In this document: piece after piece, positions 1 to 7,722 of the stretch
Position numbering within the stretch: position 1 is the stretch's first letter
How the letters are laid out: each line of letters starts with the position of its first letter
NCBI GenBank assembly: GCA_947440875.1
Contig: CANETG010000033.1
Span: forward strand, 1-16,117
Reading direction: 5' to 3'
Origin: Bacteriovoracaceae bacterium
Lineage (GTDB): Bacteria; Bdellovibrionota; Bacteriovoracia; Bacteriovoracales; Bacteriovoracaceae
DNA length: 16,117 bases
The notes under the pieces: generated by a model
The model's input: only the letters and a program-made list of their open reading frames with translations
Database searches by the model: none
What the model was told of the DNA's origin: nothing
Made by a program: the position numbers and the translations under genes

Positions 1-622
1 CAAAAAACTAGGTGTAAATGTCATCGTGAGTATTTCTGCAGTAGGCTCCTTGAAAGAGGAACTCGCTCCGAGAGATTTTGTGATGGTTGATCAATTCATC
101 GACTGGACCAAAGGCCTTCGCAAGAGAACTTTTTTTGATGAGGGTATGGTTGGCCATGTCTCTGTGGCAAACCCAATTGAAAGTAATCTTTCTAGCCGCC
201 TCCACGAAAGCTGCCAAAAAGCTGAAGTAAAATCTCATCTTGGTGGTTCTTACATCTGTATCGAAGGTCCGCAGTTTTCCACTCGTGCGGAATCTCATAT
301 TTATCGGAGCTTCGGAGCATCGGTCATAGGTATGACAAATTGTCCGGAAGCTTTCCTCGCCAAAGAGGCGGGTATCGCCTACGCCACTGTCGCTATGGTC
401 ACTGATTACGATTGCTGGAAAGAAGAGCACTGCACGGTTCAGGAAATCATGGATGTGATGAAGTCGAATTATGTTTCGGCTCAAGCATTTATAAAAATCG
501 CGATCCCTGATTTAGTGAAAAATCCCTTAGCGTTTAAGCCCGAAAATTCTTACGCTGTCATTACTGACGAAACGATGAGGAAGCCGAATCACCGCGAGAT
601 CCTCGACGTCATCTTAAAGTAA
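1..622 (+). CDS. mtnP: S-methyl-5'-thioadenosine phosphorylase, 5'-truncated by window edge
   Basis: This enzyme splits methylthioadenosine with phosphate into adenine and methylthioribose-1-phosphate, in cytoplasmic methionine and purine salvage. The reading frame is open from base 2, so the gene begins upstream of the window. About 206 residues are visible of the usual 280 or so, and the N-terminal phosphate-binding part is missing. The in-frame GTG at 26 lies inside the conserved core and is not the start. Visible family signatures are SAVGSLKEE with DQFIDWTKG near 35-115, CIEGPQFSTRAES from 257, MTNCPE from 332 and TDYDCW at 401-418. The Asp residues of this last motif point to MTA rather than guanosine/inosine phosphorylase. 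The TAA stop overlaps the rsmH ATG by one base (TAATG), which suggests coupling. This place is often held by mraZ in other dcw clusters. Confidence 0.93.
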   Translation, partial: KKLGVNVIVSISAVGSLKEELAPRDFVMVDQFIDWTKGLRKRTFFDEGMVGHVSVANPIESNLSSRLHESCQKAEVKSHLGGSYICIEGPQFSTRAESHIYRSFGASVIGMTNCPEAFLAKEAGIAYATVAMVTDYDCWKEEHCTVQEIMDVMKSNYVSAQAFIKIAIPDLVKNPLAFKPENSYAVITDETMRKPNHREILDVILK

Positions 623-1605
623 TGGCCGAATACCTTTCTCACTATTCAGTCATGTTAAAAGAATGCCTTGAGGCTTTGGAGTCAGGTTCCAAGTCTTCAG
701 GATCTTTTATTTTTGCCGATCTTACCTTTGGGGCCGGAGGGCATACTTTCGCCCTGTCGGACCAGATTTCTGGTTCTATTGTTTACAGCACTGACCAAGA
801 TCCTGACGCTCTTAAAAATGGAAATGAAGAAATTTCTCGTCGGGGCAAGACCGATTCTATTCATTTACTCCCGATGAATTTTGAAGCGTTTCCGAATTGG
901 TGTGTGGAAAATAAAATGGAAGGAAAGTTCGCGGGAATCCTGATGGACCTTGGAGTTTCCTCACATCAGTTTGATAAAATGGAGCGGGGATTTAGCTTCC
1001 GGGCTGATGCCCCGCTCGATATGCGAATGAACTATGGGGATAATAAAATCCCTACGGCCGCGGATCTACTCAATACGATGAGAGAAGAAGAAATTGCAGA
1101 CCTCATATTTAAATACGGGGAAGAAAGACTCTCTCGACGGATCGCTTCTAAGATTGTCGAACTCCGCCAAACTGAAAAAATTACGTCTACACTTCAGATA
1201 GAGGATATCTGTTTCCATGCGTACCCGGCAAAGGATCGTCATAGGGGCATTCATCCGGCGACGAGAACTTTTCAGGCATTAAGAATTGCTGTCAATGCGG
1301 AACTCACAGTACTGGAAAGTACTTTACCAAAACTGTTACCGTTTTTGGCCGAAGGGGGAGTTCTTGCTGTGATCAGTTTCCACTCCCTCGAAGATCGAAT
1401 CGTAAAGCACACGTTTAAAGAAATAGTGGAGGAAAAGATTTTTCCTGCTACAATTTTAACTAAGAAGCCACTCACAGCTACGGATGAAGAGCTGTCTCAG
1501 AATTCCCGTTCACGAAGTGCGAAGCTTCGACTGATACAACGGGATTCATTTCAACCAGGGAGGGTTGATGGCACTAAGAAAAAAAAGCGGTACAGCGTTC
1601 AATAA
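622..1605 (+). CDS. rsmH: 16S rRNA (cytosine-1402-N4)-methyltransferase RsmH (MraW)
   Basis: RsmH transfers a methyl group from S-adenosylmethionine to N4 of C1402 in the decoding centre of 16S rRNA and is the usual first enzyme gene of dcw clusters. The 327-residue length is normal. It opens with the family motif HYSVMLKE. The SAM-binding loop GAGGH is at residues 37-41, the acidic DQDPDAL at about 58-64, MDLGVSSHQFD from about 108, GFSFRADAPLDMRMN just after, HPATRTFQALRIAVN in the middle, and FHSLEDR at about 253-259. The C-terminus ends in the typical SRSAKLR followed by a basic tail. Its start overlaps the mtnP stop by one base. Its last 38 bases overlap ftsL in another frame, so the basic tail and the ribosome-binding site of ftsL share DNA. 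Confidence 0.98.
   Translation: MAEYLSHYSVMLKECLEALESGSKSSGSFIFADLTFGAGGHTFALSDQISGSIVYSTDQDPDALKNGNEEISRRGKTDSIHLLPMNFEAFPNWCVENKMEGKFAGILMDLGVSSHQFDKMERGFSFRADAPLDMRMNYGDNKIPTAADLLNTMREEEIADLIFKYGEERLSRRIASKIVELRQTEKITSTLQIEDICFHAYPAKDRHRGIHPATRTFQALRIAVNAELTVLESTLPKLLPFLAEGGVLAVISFHSLEDRIVKHTFKEIVEEKIFPATILTKKPLTATDEELSQNSRSRSAKLRLIQRDSFQPGRVDGTKKKKRYSVQ
1558..1570 (+). promoter_or_regulatory. Ribosome-binding site deciding the ftsL start
   Basis: GGGAGGG at 1558-1564 lies inside the end of rsmH and is followed by TTG at 1565 and ATG at 1568. A GGAGG core four bases before the ATG makes ATG 1568 the better start, because the TTG directly abuts the ribosome-binding site. It implies that FtsL is translated from its own strong site despite the 38-bp overlap with rsmH. 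Confidence 0.6.
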
Positions 1606-1879
1606 TCGATTGATTGAATTTCTATTCAATCCCCAAGCATTACCGTTCACACTCACCTTTACAATCCTTGCCGTCGCCTTTGTTGGATTTCGTATGAAGG
1701 GAATCGAGCAAGCCTACGAATTAAACAATATCGAAAACGATATTCAAAAAGCCATCATCAGAAATAAAGAACTCAAAGCGCAGCGTGCTCGCGAAATGTC
1801 CGTCTCTAGGTTGAGAGAATTTGCTGTCAGATATGATCTTAAGGAACCAGGCCCAGAACAAATCATCCTTATTCCTTAG
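1568..1879 (+). CDS. ftsL: Cell division protein FtsL (bitopic, coiled coil)
   Basis: FtsL is a small divisome protein that pairs with FtsB through a periplasmic coiled coil and helps FtsQ activate FtsW-FtsI. The predicted 103-residue protein has a basic cytoplasmic tail (residues 1-23), one hydrophobic span at about 25-41, and then a charged heptad-like helix (about 44-80) containing ELNNIENDIQ and NKELKAQRARE. It ends with LREFAVRYDLKEPGPEQIILI, the usual FtsL ending: an 'R.FA....L..P...QII' block after the coil. Sequence identity in this family is low, so the call rests on topology, size, the C-terminal block and its position between rsmH and ftsI. The TAG stop is five bases before ftsI. 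Confidence 0.82.
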   Translation: MALRKKSGTAFNNRLIEFLFNPQALPFTLTFTILAVAFVGFRMKGIEQAYELNNIENDIQKAIIRNKELKAQRAREMSVSRLREFAVRYDLKEPGPEQIILIP

Positions 1880-1884
1880 GCACA

Positions 1885-3801
1885 ATGAAGAATAAAATTT
1901 TTTTTAGCTTTATAGTTTTTTGTTTTCTGTTCGCGATTGTCGTGAGTAAAGCTTTCTACATTCAGGTCGTGAATAAGCAAAAGCTTCTTGCGTATGCCAA
2001 GTCACAATTTATTCGAGAAGTGAAAGAGTATCCGAATCGCGGAAATATTGTCGATCGAAACGGAAACCCACTAGCAATTAACGTTCACGTCTACAATCTC
2101 TTCACTATCCCCAGAAATAAAAACAATGAATTTTACGGAAAATTACGGAGCCTCTCCAAGGCCGTGCCAGAACTTCCATACCAAAAGCTACGCTCTCTAG
2201 TTGAGAAGAGAAAGAAGTACACTTGGCTGGCCCGGAAAATCCATCTCTCTGAAGATCAGCTTAGAAAAATAAAAAAACTCGAAGGTATTTTCGTAGAGTC
2301 GCATTCGGAGCGCGTTTATCCGAACAAAGACTTGCTCGCACAGACAATAGGTTTTGTGGGCATGGACAGTAAAGGCCTCGCCGGAATTGAGGCGAGTAGA
2401 AACAAAGAGCTTCGCGGAGAGCCACAGATTGTGAAATATATTCGCGACGCTAAGGGCAGACCGATTAAGTACGAATCCAAAGCTTCTGAACGAGTTGCCC
2501 CTGACGTTCACCTCGCGATTGATAAAGATATCCAAGGTGCGCTAGAAAGTTATCTGAAAGAGGCCGTGATACATCATCAGGGTTTCCGCGGTGGTGCGGG
2601 TGTCATGGATGCAGAGACAGGTGAAATACTGGCGATTGCGAATTACCCAACTTTTGATCCTAACAGAGCAAACCACTTTCCTACAGAGAATCGGAAGCTA
2701 GCCTTTGTGACCGATCCCTGGGAGCCAGGATCAATTTTTAAAACGCTCACAGTTGCATCTGCGCTCGAGCACAAAGTGGCAAAACCAGAGACAAAGTTTT
2801 TCTGTGAATACGGAAGAATTAAAGTTCAAAACCATTGGGTCTCTGAAGCAGAGACCCATGAAAAGTTCGAGTGGCTTTCTGTTTCAGACATTCTTAAATT
2901 TAGTTCTAACGTTGGAACGACGAAAATTGCTTTCAGCTTAAAGTATCCGCGCCTTCGCGAAACGATGGATAAGTTTCAGATTGGTCAGAAGACTGGGATC
3001 GAAGTTTCGGGAGAGTCCAAAGGGATTCTCAGTTACAAGGCCAAGGATAAAGTACGCCCCTTAACTCTTTCCAATATAAGTTTCGGTCAGGGTGTTGCTA
3101 CAACTGCGATGCAAATGCTGAGATCTTACGCGGTCATTGCCAACGGAGGGTATCTGGTCAAACCAACTCTCCTTCGAAACGATAAATCTCAACTGAAACC
3201 GGAGAACAGAGTCATCTCATCAGAAACTGCCGAAGCACTGACGAAGATGCTCATCGGTGTGGTCAATGAAGGGACTGGGGACGAGGCGAGAATCCCTCAC
3301 TACGAAATCGCAGGCAAAACAGGGACAGCCCAAAGAGTCGCAAACGGTGGATACTCTGGGTATGTCGCGAGCTTCATCGGATTTCCCGTGAACGTGAATA
3401 AAAAATTCGTTGTCCTTGCTTACGTCGATCATCCCACGGCAAATGGGTATTACGGCGGCCCTGTCGCAGCACCAATTTTTAAAAAAATAACTCAGTACAT
3501 TCTTTATAAGAAAAAAGACTTTGCTCAGTTTGCCCGTTACGACGAAAAATCAAATAAAGAAAATCTCGACGAAATTCATAGCACCCAGGCTTCCGTAACA
3601 AAATCTTTTGCCCCCGGGTTTATGCCAGACTTCCTAGGTATGGACAAACAAAGTGCTCTGCAGCTTGCTCAAGAAAGGAGCCTTCAGCTTCACATGAATG
3701 GATTTGGTGTTGTGAAATCGCAGTCTATTCCTGCGGGAACTGCTCTTTCGGGAGTGAATAATATCAGACTCACTTTCGAAGCACCGACTTATGTTGAGTG
3801 A
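1885..3801 (+). CDS. ftsI: Septal peptidoglycan transpeptidase FtsI (PBP3) with PASTA domain
   Basis: This class B penicillin-binding protein cross-links septal peptidoglycan in partnership with FtsW. The 638-residue protein has one N-terminal membrane span (about 5-23) and the dimerisation-domain motif RGNIVDRNG at 52-60. The transpeptidase domain carries all three catalytic motifs: S283-I-F-K286 (nucleophile Ser283), S340-S-N342 and K478-T-G-T481. After a linker, residues from about 578 to 637 form one PASTA-like domain (MPDFLGMDKQSALQLA... then VVKSQSIPAGT). E. coli FtsI lacks a PASTA domain, while SpoVD/PBP2x-type and many deltaproteobacterial FtsI proteins have one. The ATG follows a weak AGG (1878-1880). 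The last 11 bases overlap murE. Confidence 0.96.
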   Translation: MKNKIFFSFIVFCFLFAIVVSKAFYIQVVNKQKLLAYAKSQFIREVKEYPNRGNIVDRNGNPLAINVHVYNLFTIPRNKNNEFYGKLRSLSKAVPELPYQKLRSLVEKRKKYTWLARKIHLSEDQLRKIKKLEGIFVESHSERVYPNKDLLAQTIGFVGMDSKGLAGIEASRNKELRGEPQIVKYIRDAKGRPIKYESKASERVAPDVHLAIDKDIQGALESYLKEAVIHHQGFRGGAGVMDAETGEILAIANYPTFDPNRANHFPTENRKLAFVTDPWEPGSIFKTLTVASALEHKVAKPETKFFCEYGRIKVQNHWVSEAETHEKFEWLSVSDILKFSSNVGTTKIAFSLKYPRLRETMDKFQIGQKTGIEVSGESKGILSYKAKDKVRPLTLSNISFGQGVATTAMQMLRSYAVIANGGYLVKPTLLRNDKSQLKPENRVISSETAEALTKMLIGVVNEGTGDEARIPHYEIAGKTGTAQRVANGGYSGYVASFIGFPVNVNKKFVVLAYVDHPTANGYYGGPVAAPIFKKITQYILYKKKDFAQFARYDEKSNKENLDEIHSTQASVTKSFAPGFMPDFLGMDKQSALQLAQERSLQLHMNGFGVVKSQSIPAGTALSGVNNIRLTFEAPTYVE

Positions 3802-5122
3802 GAAGATCCTATCGCAAATAAAAGACATTCACTGGAAAGTGGAAGACTGCCAAGAGACCGATTTATTGTTTTATCGTATTGGAGATAATGAAAAAGCTCG
3901 CCAAACTTTCGGCCAGCGGATTAAAACCGCAAAATTTAAGTGGCTGGTTGTGAATGCCGCTCATTCTTCTTTGCCAGAGAATTCCACCGTATTAGACGAA
4001 TCGGATTGGCCAAAAACTCAAAAAGCAGTACTCGACAAGATCTACCCCTTGCCGCTATTGAAAATGATAGGCATCACAGGTACGAACGGGAAAACCACAA
4101 CAACAGACCTCGTTCTTCAGCTAGGTCACTTCGCAGGCAAGAAGGGGATTTCGATTGGTACTCTCGGAGTTAGGGAATATCAAAAACAGATTCTTGATTT
4201 CGGATTAACTTCTCCATGTCTCATCGATTTAAGAAAATTTCTTCATATTTTCGGAAACGGTAAAGATTTCTGTGTCATGGAGGCAAGCTCTCATGCGCTC
4301 CTTCAGGAAAGATTATTTGGCATTGAATTCGATGGCTGCGGCTGGCTGTCATTCTCGCAGGATCATCTCGATTATCATAAAACGATGGAATCTTATTTTG
4401 AAGCGAAGGCACTTCTTTTTAAGCAACTAAGGCTAGAGGGAAAGCTTTTTGTTCCTCATTCCCAGAAGGATTTATTAAAAAAACTGACGTCTATTTCAGA
4501 CCGAACGACTGTTGCTCCGGAGCTCCAAGAAAATCTCCCACTATTTTTTAGTACCCAGTTTAATCGCGACAACCTTGAAGTTGCTCACGCGCTGATTGAA
4601 TCAGTTTTTCGGGTGAAGTTAGAAGTCGATTTTAATGATCTCACTTCACCAGAGGGAAGATTTTACATTCGGAGCTTCAAGTCGAATTTTCTGGTTGTTG
4701 ATTTCGCCCACACTCCTGATGCTCTATTAAATATTTGTCGCGGGATCAAAAAATCTTTTCCGGATCATAAATTAAAAGTTCTCTTCGGCTGCGGAGGTGA
4801 CCGTGACCGAACCAAAAGACCTCTCATGGGTGCAGTGGTTGACGAATTCGCTGACGAGGTCTATGTCACAAGTGATAACCCTAGAAGTGAAGATCCTGAA
4901 AGAATCATGGGAGATATAGTAAAAGGTTTTCGTCGCCTCACACCCCGAAAAATTGTCGATCGTAGGGAAGCGGTAAAGATTGCTTTCCTTGAGATACATG
5001 AAAAAGAAGTCCTACTTTTGGCCGGCAAAGGTCACGAGGACTATATTCTCATAAACGGTATCAAATACCCTTACAGTGACATCAAAGAAGTCGATGATTT
5101 CTTGATAAGGAACCAGCCATGA
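3791..5122 (+). CDS. murE: UDP-MurNAc-tripeptide synthetase MurE, probably meso-DAP-adding
   Basis: MurE adds the third stem-peptide residue to UDP-MurNAc-L-Ala-D-Glu, using ATP, in the cytoplasm. The P-loop GTNGKTT is at residues 97-103, followed by TSPCLIDLRKF and EASSHALLQ. DHLDYH and EAKALLF contain the expected carbamylated lysine (K206). The C-terminal domain has FAHTPDAL, GCGGDRDRTKRP and DNPRSE at 362-367. DNPR is the signature of meso-diaminopimelate specificity, and LLAGKGHEDY closes the fold. At 443 residues it is shorter than the usual 480-500. The shortfall is mainly N-terminal, where the uridine-binding DSR...PG segment cannot be seen. The ATG lies inside ftsI with no good Shine-Dalgarno, which suggests coupled translation. 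The end overlaps murF as ATGA. Confidence 0.95.
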   Translation: MLSEKILSQIKDIHWKVEDCQETDLLFYRIGDNEKARQTFGQRIKTAKFKWLVVNAAHSSLPENSTVLDESDWPKTQKAVLDKIYPLPLLKMIGITGTNGKTTTTDLVLQLGHFAGKKGISIGTLGVREYQKQILDFGLTSPCLIDLRKFLHIFGNGKDFCVMEASSHALLQERLFGIEFDGCGWLSFSQDHLDYHKTMESYFEAKALLFKQLRLEGKLFVPHSQKDLLKKLTSISDRTTVAPELQENLPLFFSTQFNRDNLEVAHALIESVFRVKLEVDFNDLTSPEGRFYIRSFKSNFLVVDFAHTPDALLNICRGIKKSFPDHKLKVLFGCGGDRDRTKRPLMGAVVDEFADEVYVTSDNPRSEDPERIMGDIVKGFRRLTPRKIVDRREAVKIAFLEIHEKEVLLLAGKGHEDYILINGIKYPYSDIKEVDDFLIRNQP

Positions 5123-6531
5123 TAAGCCTTTCTCATTTTTCAAAATGCCCGTCTGTTTTGAAACAACCCTCTCGTCCGAATGGGTCAATGCCCTTTTGTA
5201 CTGACACCAGAAAATATCAACACCCATCAGTTTTCGTTGCGATCCCTGGAACGAAGGTAAATCCGCTCGACGTAATCAACTCCCTTCTGGACCAAGGCTG
5301 TCCCCTAGTTGTCTACCAGAAAAACTCAGAGAATGATGAGAGGGTCCGGTCTCTAAACATGAAATACAAAAGCACTGAGTTTATTCCCGTTACTGATGCG
5401 GTTACATTTCTTCAGGAATATTCTCATCATCATATTGTGGAATGGAAATCAAAGGATCCGAAGAATACTGTCTTCGCCATTTCCGGATCGAATGGAAAAA
5501 CAACTCACAAAGAAATGCTCTCTCATATACTCTCGAGCGTATTTCCAGGGCGAGTTACTTCTACTCAAATGAATAATAATAACCATCTCGGCGTTCCGCT
5601 TACTCTTTTCCAAGTTTCTGCAGAGATGAATTTCGTCGTCCTCGAACTCGGGAGTAATCATCCAGGGGAAATAAAAACACTCTGTGATATCGCCGTTCCG
5701 AACGCGGGACTGACAACTAATATCGGAGCGACTCACCTGGAGTTTTTTGGATCTGAGAAAGAGGTTTTTATTGAAGAAGGACTCCTCTATTACGTTGTAA
5801 AATCAGAAACAAATGGAAAAGGATTCTACCTCATCAATAAGGATGATCTCTTTCTCAAAACATTCGAAAAAACACCCGGATCAATTACTTATGGAGAGAA
5901 TTCCGAAGCCGATGCTCACATTACTGTTCTTGAAAATGGCGCGAGCATTTTGTACCAGGGTAAAACTCTCGTTGTAAAAAATGATCACATCACGGGTAAG
6001 CATAATAAGCTCAACCTCATTACATGTCTTTTCATTGCGATACACTTTTTTCCAGAACGTGAGGGAAAACTTACGGAAGCTGCTTCATCATTTAAACCCA
6101 CCGCCAATCGTTCGCAGTGGATGAACTACGAAGGTAAAGAGGTTTTTCTTGATGCCTACAATGCAAATCCTTCATCAGTAAAAGCAGCGCTTCTTGGATT
6201 CAAAGAAAGCCTAATAACAAAAGGTGTTCCCTTAAGCGATGCGTGTGTTGTTCTTGGTGATATGTATGAACTGGGAGATAATACTCCCAAGTATCATGAA
6301 GACATTGGTCGACTCGTGAAAGAACTAGGTTTTGAAAACGCCTATTTTGTTGGTCGTTTTTCAAGTTTCTATCTAAGAGGATTTCCTGAAGCGCAGTCCC
6401 GAGAAGGAAGTTCTCAGTTTAAAGAAGAGTATCGCGGTCAATGCCTGAGGACGTTTTCGATCCATTTCATCAAAGGCTCGCGAGGTGTTCAATTAGAGAC
6501 GCTGTTTGACTTAAAGGTTAGCGCTCACTAA
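5119..6531 (+). CDS. murF: UDP-MurNAc-tripeptide:D-Ala-D-Ala ligase MurF
   Basis: MurF attaches D-Ala-D-Ala to the tripeptide nucleotide to give UDP-MurNAc-pentapeptide. The 470-residue protein has an N-terminal substrate-binding domain with TDTR at 28-31 (the DSR-equivalent) and VFVAIPG. The central ATPase domain has the P-loop GSNGKTT at 123-129, MNNNNHLGVPLTL, LELGSNHPGEI and NIGATHLEFFGS. The C-terminal domain has the ATP/substrate motif DAYNANPSSVKAAL and VLGDMYELG. All family hallmarks are present. Its ATG overlaps the murE stop by four bases (ATGA), with AAGGAA about six bases upstream. It is the last gene before a 105-bp spacer, so it probably closes the first transcription unit, although no clear terminator follows it. 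Confidence 0.96.
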   Translation: MISLSHFSKCPSVLKQPSRPNGSMPFCTDTRKYQHPSVFVAIPGTKVNPLDVINSLLDQGCPLVVYQKNSENDERVRSLNMKYKSTEFIPVTDAVTFLQEYSHHHIVEWKSKDPKNTVFAISGSNGKTTHKEMLSHILSSVFPGRVTSTQMNNNNHLGVPLTLFQVSAEMNFVVLELGSNHPGEIKTLCDIAVPNAGLTTNIGATHLEFFGSEKEVFIEEGLLYYVVKSETNGKGFYLINKDDLFLKTFEKTPGSITYGENSEADAHITVLENGASILYQGKTLVVKNDHITGKHNKLNLITCLFIAIHFFPEREGKLTEAASSFKPTANRSQWMNYEGKEVFLDAYNANPSSVKAALLGFKESLITKGVPLSDACVVLGDMYELGDNTPKYHEDIGRLVKELGFENAYFVGRFSSFYLRGFPEAQSREGSSQFKEEYRGQCLRTFSIHFIKGSRGVQLETLFDLKVSAH

Positions 6532-6577
6532 TCAGGGCCAATGCTCCGGCCAAAATCACGAAATAAGCCGCGCGCTC

Positions 6578-6607
6578 TTTACAATTGGAGTCTCTCTTCG
6601 CTATAAC
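6578..6607 (+). promoter_or_regulatory. Probable sigma-70-type promoter upstream of mraY
   Basis: TTTACA at 6578-6583 (five of six to TTGACA) and TATAAC at 6602-6607 (five of six to TATAAT) are 18 bases apart, in the 105-bp spacer between murF and mraY. Transcription would begin near 6614 and leave a leader of about 20 bases carrying GAAGGG (6625-6630), six bases before the mraY ATG. This is the best promoter-like pair I found in the window. The rest of the spacer (6532-6577) shows only a weak GGCC/GGCC stem. Confidence 0.55.
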
Positions 6608-6636
6608 TTAAGTTTATCTTTTTTGAAGGGATAAAC

Positions 6637-7713
6637 ATGCTGTATCATTGGCTTTACCCGATGAGTCAATCAAGCCATCTATTGAATATCTTTAAGTACA
6701 TTACTTTCAGGTCTTTTCTTGCATTTCTAATCGCTACAATCGTTTCCATTTTCTGGGGTAAACGCTTCATCGCGTACATGAAACTTCGTCAATTTGGGCA
6801 AATTATCCGTGACGAAGGTCCTGAATCTCACAAAAAGAAAAAAGGCACACCAACTTTTGGAGGAGTCTTCATTCTTGGGAGTGCTGTCATTGCTTGTGCG
6901 ATTTGCGGTAACTTCGTTTCCTTTCCATTTCTCATCACGCTATTTGTTACCATTTCATTTTTCTTTCTTGGTGGGCTAGATGACTATCTAAAAATACTAA
7001 AAAAGAACACGAAAGGTGTGAACGCAAAACAAAAGCTTCTTTGGCAGTTTTCCACGGCGCTTCTTGCTTCTTACGTCATGATAAAATTTAATGTGACCGA
7101 CTCTAAACTTTATTTCCCATTCTTTAAAAGTGAATTGATCGATCTCGGCTGGTGGTATGTTCCGTTTGCAGCATTCGTCATCGTTGGATCTTCGAATGCG
7201 CTCAACCTGACCGATGGCCTCGATGGTCTCGCGATTGGACCCACGATTATTTCCGCCGCAACTCTTGGTGTCCTTGCCTACGTCTCTGGTCACATTGAAA
7301 TATCAGAATATCTTTTTATTCCACACGTCCCTGATGTCGGTGAACTTTTAGTTCTCTCCGGCGCACTTATCGGTGCCGGTGTCGGCTTTCTTTGGTATAA
7401 CGCTTATCCTGCTGAAGTTTTCATGGGTGACGTTGGCTCACTCTCACTCGGCGGCTGTCTCGGTACGATTGCAGTCCTTACGAAGAACGAATTTTTGTTC
7501 GTTCTTATCGGTGGAATTTTTGTGATCGAAGCCGTTTCGGTTATTTTACAAGTGGCATCTTTTAAAACACGCGGAAAGCGGATTTTTAAAATGGCACCCA
7601 TCCATCACCACTTTGAATTATTGGGATGGCCTGAAACCAAGGTCATCGTTCGTTTCTGGATTGTGAGTTTAATATTTGCAATTCTTGCACTTGCTACACT
7701 GAAATTAAGATAA
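6637..7713 (+). CDS. mraY: Phospho-MurNAc-pentapeptide translocase MraY
   Basis: This integral membrane enzyme transfers phospho-MurNAc-pentapeptide from UDP to undecaprenyl phosphate to form lipid I. The 358 residues match the family length, with about ten hydrophobic spans. The N-terminus MLYHWLYP...YITFR is the usual one, which supports ATG 6637 over the in-frame ATG at 6661. Catalytic and binding motifs are GPESHKKKKGTPTFGG, the aspartate pair D115-D116 in GGLDDYLK, NALNLTDGLDGLA (N187 to D196), FMGDVGS with D265, and the uridine/Mg loop with H323-H324-H325 in MAPIHHHFELLGW. A good ribosome-binding site (GAAGGG) precedes it. It is probably the first gene of a unit continuing into murD. 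Confidence 0.98.
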   Translation: MLYHWLYPMSQSSHLLNIFKYITFRSFLAFLIATIVSIFWGKRFIAYMKLRQFGQIIRDEGPESHKKKKGTPTFGGVFILGSAVIACAICGNFVSFPFLITLFVTISFFFLGGLDDYLKILKKNTKGVNAKQKLLWQFSTALLASYVMIKFNVTDSKLYFPFFKSELIDLGWWYVPFAAFVIVGSSNALNLTDGLDGLAIGPTIISAATLGVLAYVSGHIEISEYLFIPHVPDVGELLVLSGALIGAGVGFLWYNAYPAEVFMGDVGSLSLGGCLGTIAVLTKNEFLFVLIGGIFVIEAVSVILQVASFKTRGKRIFKMAPIHHHFELLGWPETKVIVRFWIVSLIFAILALATLKLR

Positions 7714-7722
7714 GGAGTCTCT

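Noticed and set aside
8..484. 158-codon reverse-strand open frame opposite mtnP
   Set aside because: It is covered by conserved methylthioadenosine phosphorylase sequence on the + strand, and its product has no family signature.
1565..1567. TTG as the ftsL start
   Set aside because: It abuts the GGGAGGG ribosome-binding site, while the next codon ATG (1568) has acceptable spacing. The difference is one residue.
6535..6558. GGCC/GGCC stem after murF as a terminator
   Set aside because: The stem is only four base pairs with a long loop, and no T tract follows.
6661..6663. Later ATG as the mraY start
   Set aside because: It would remove the MLYHWLYP N-terminus typical of MraY, and the ribosome-binding site fits ATG 6637.
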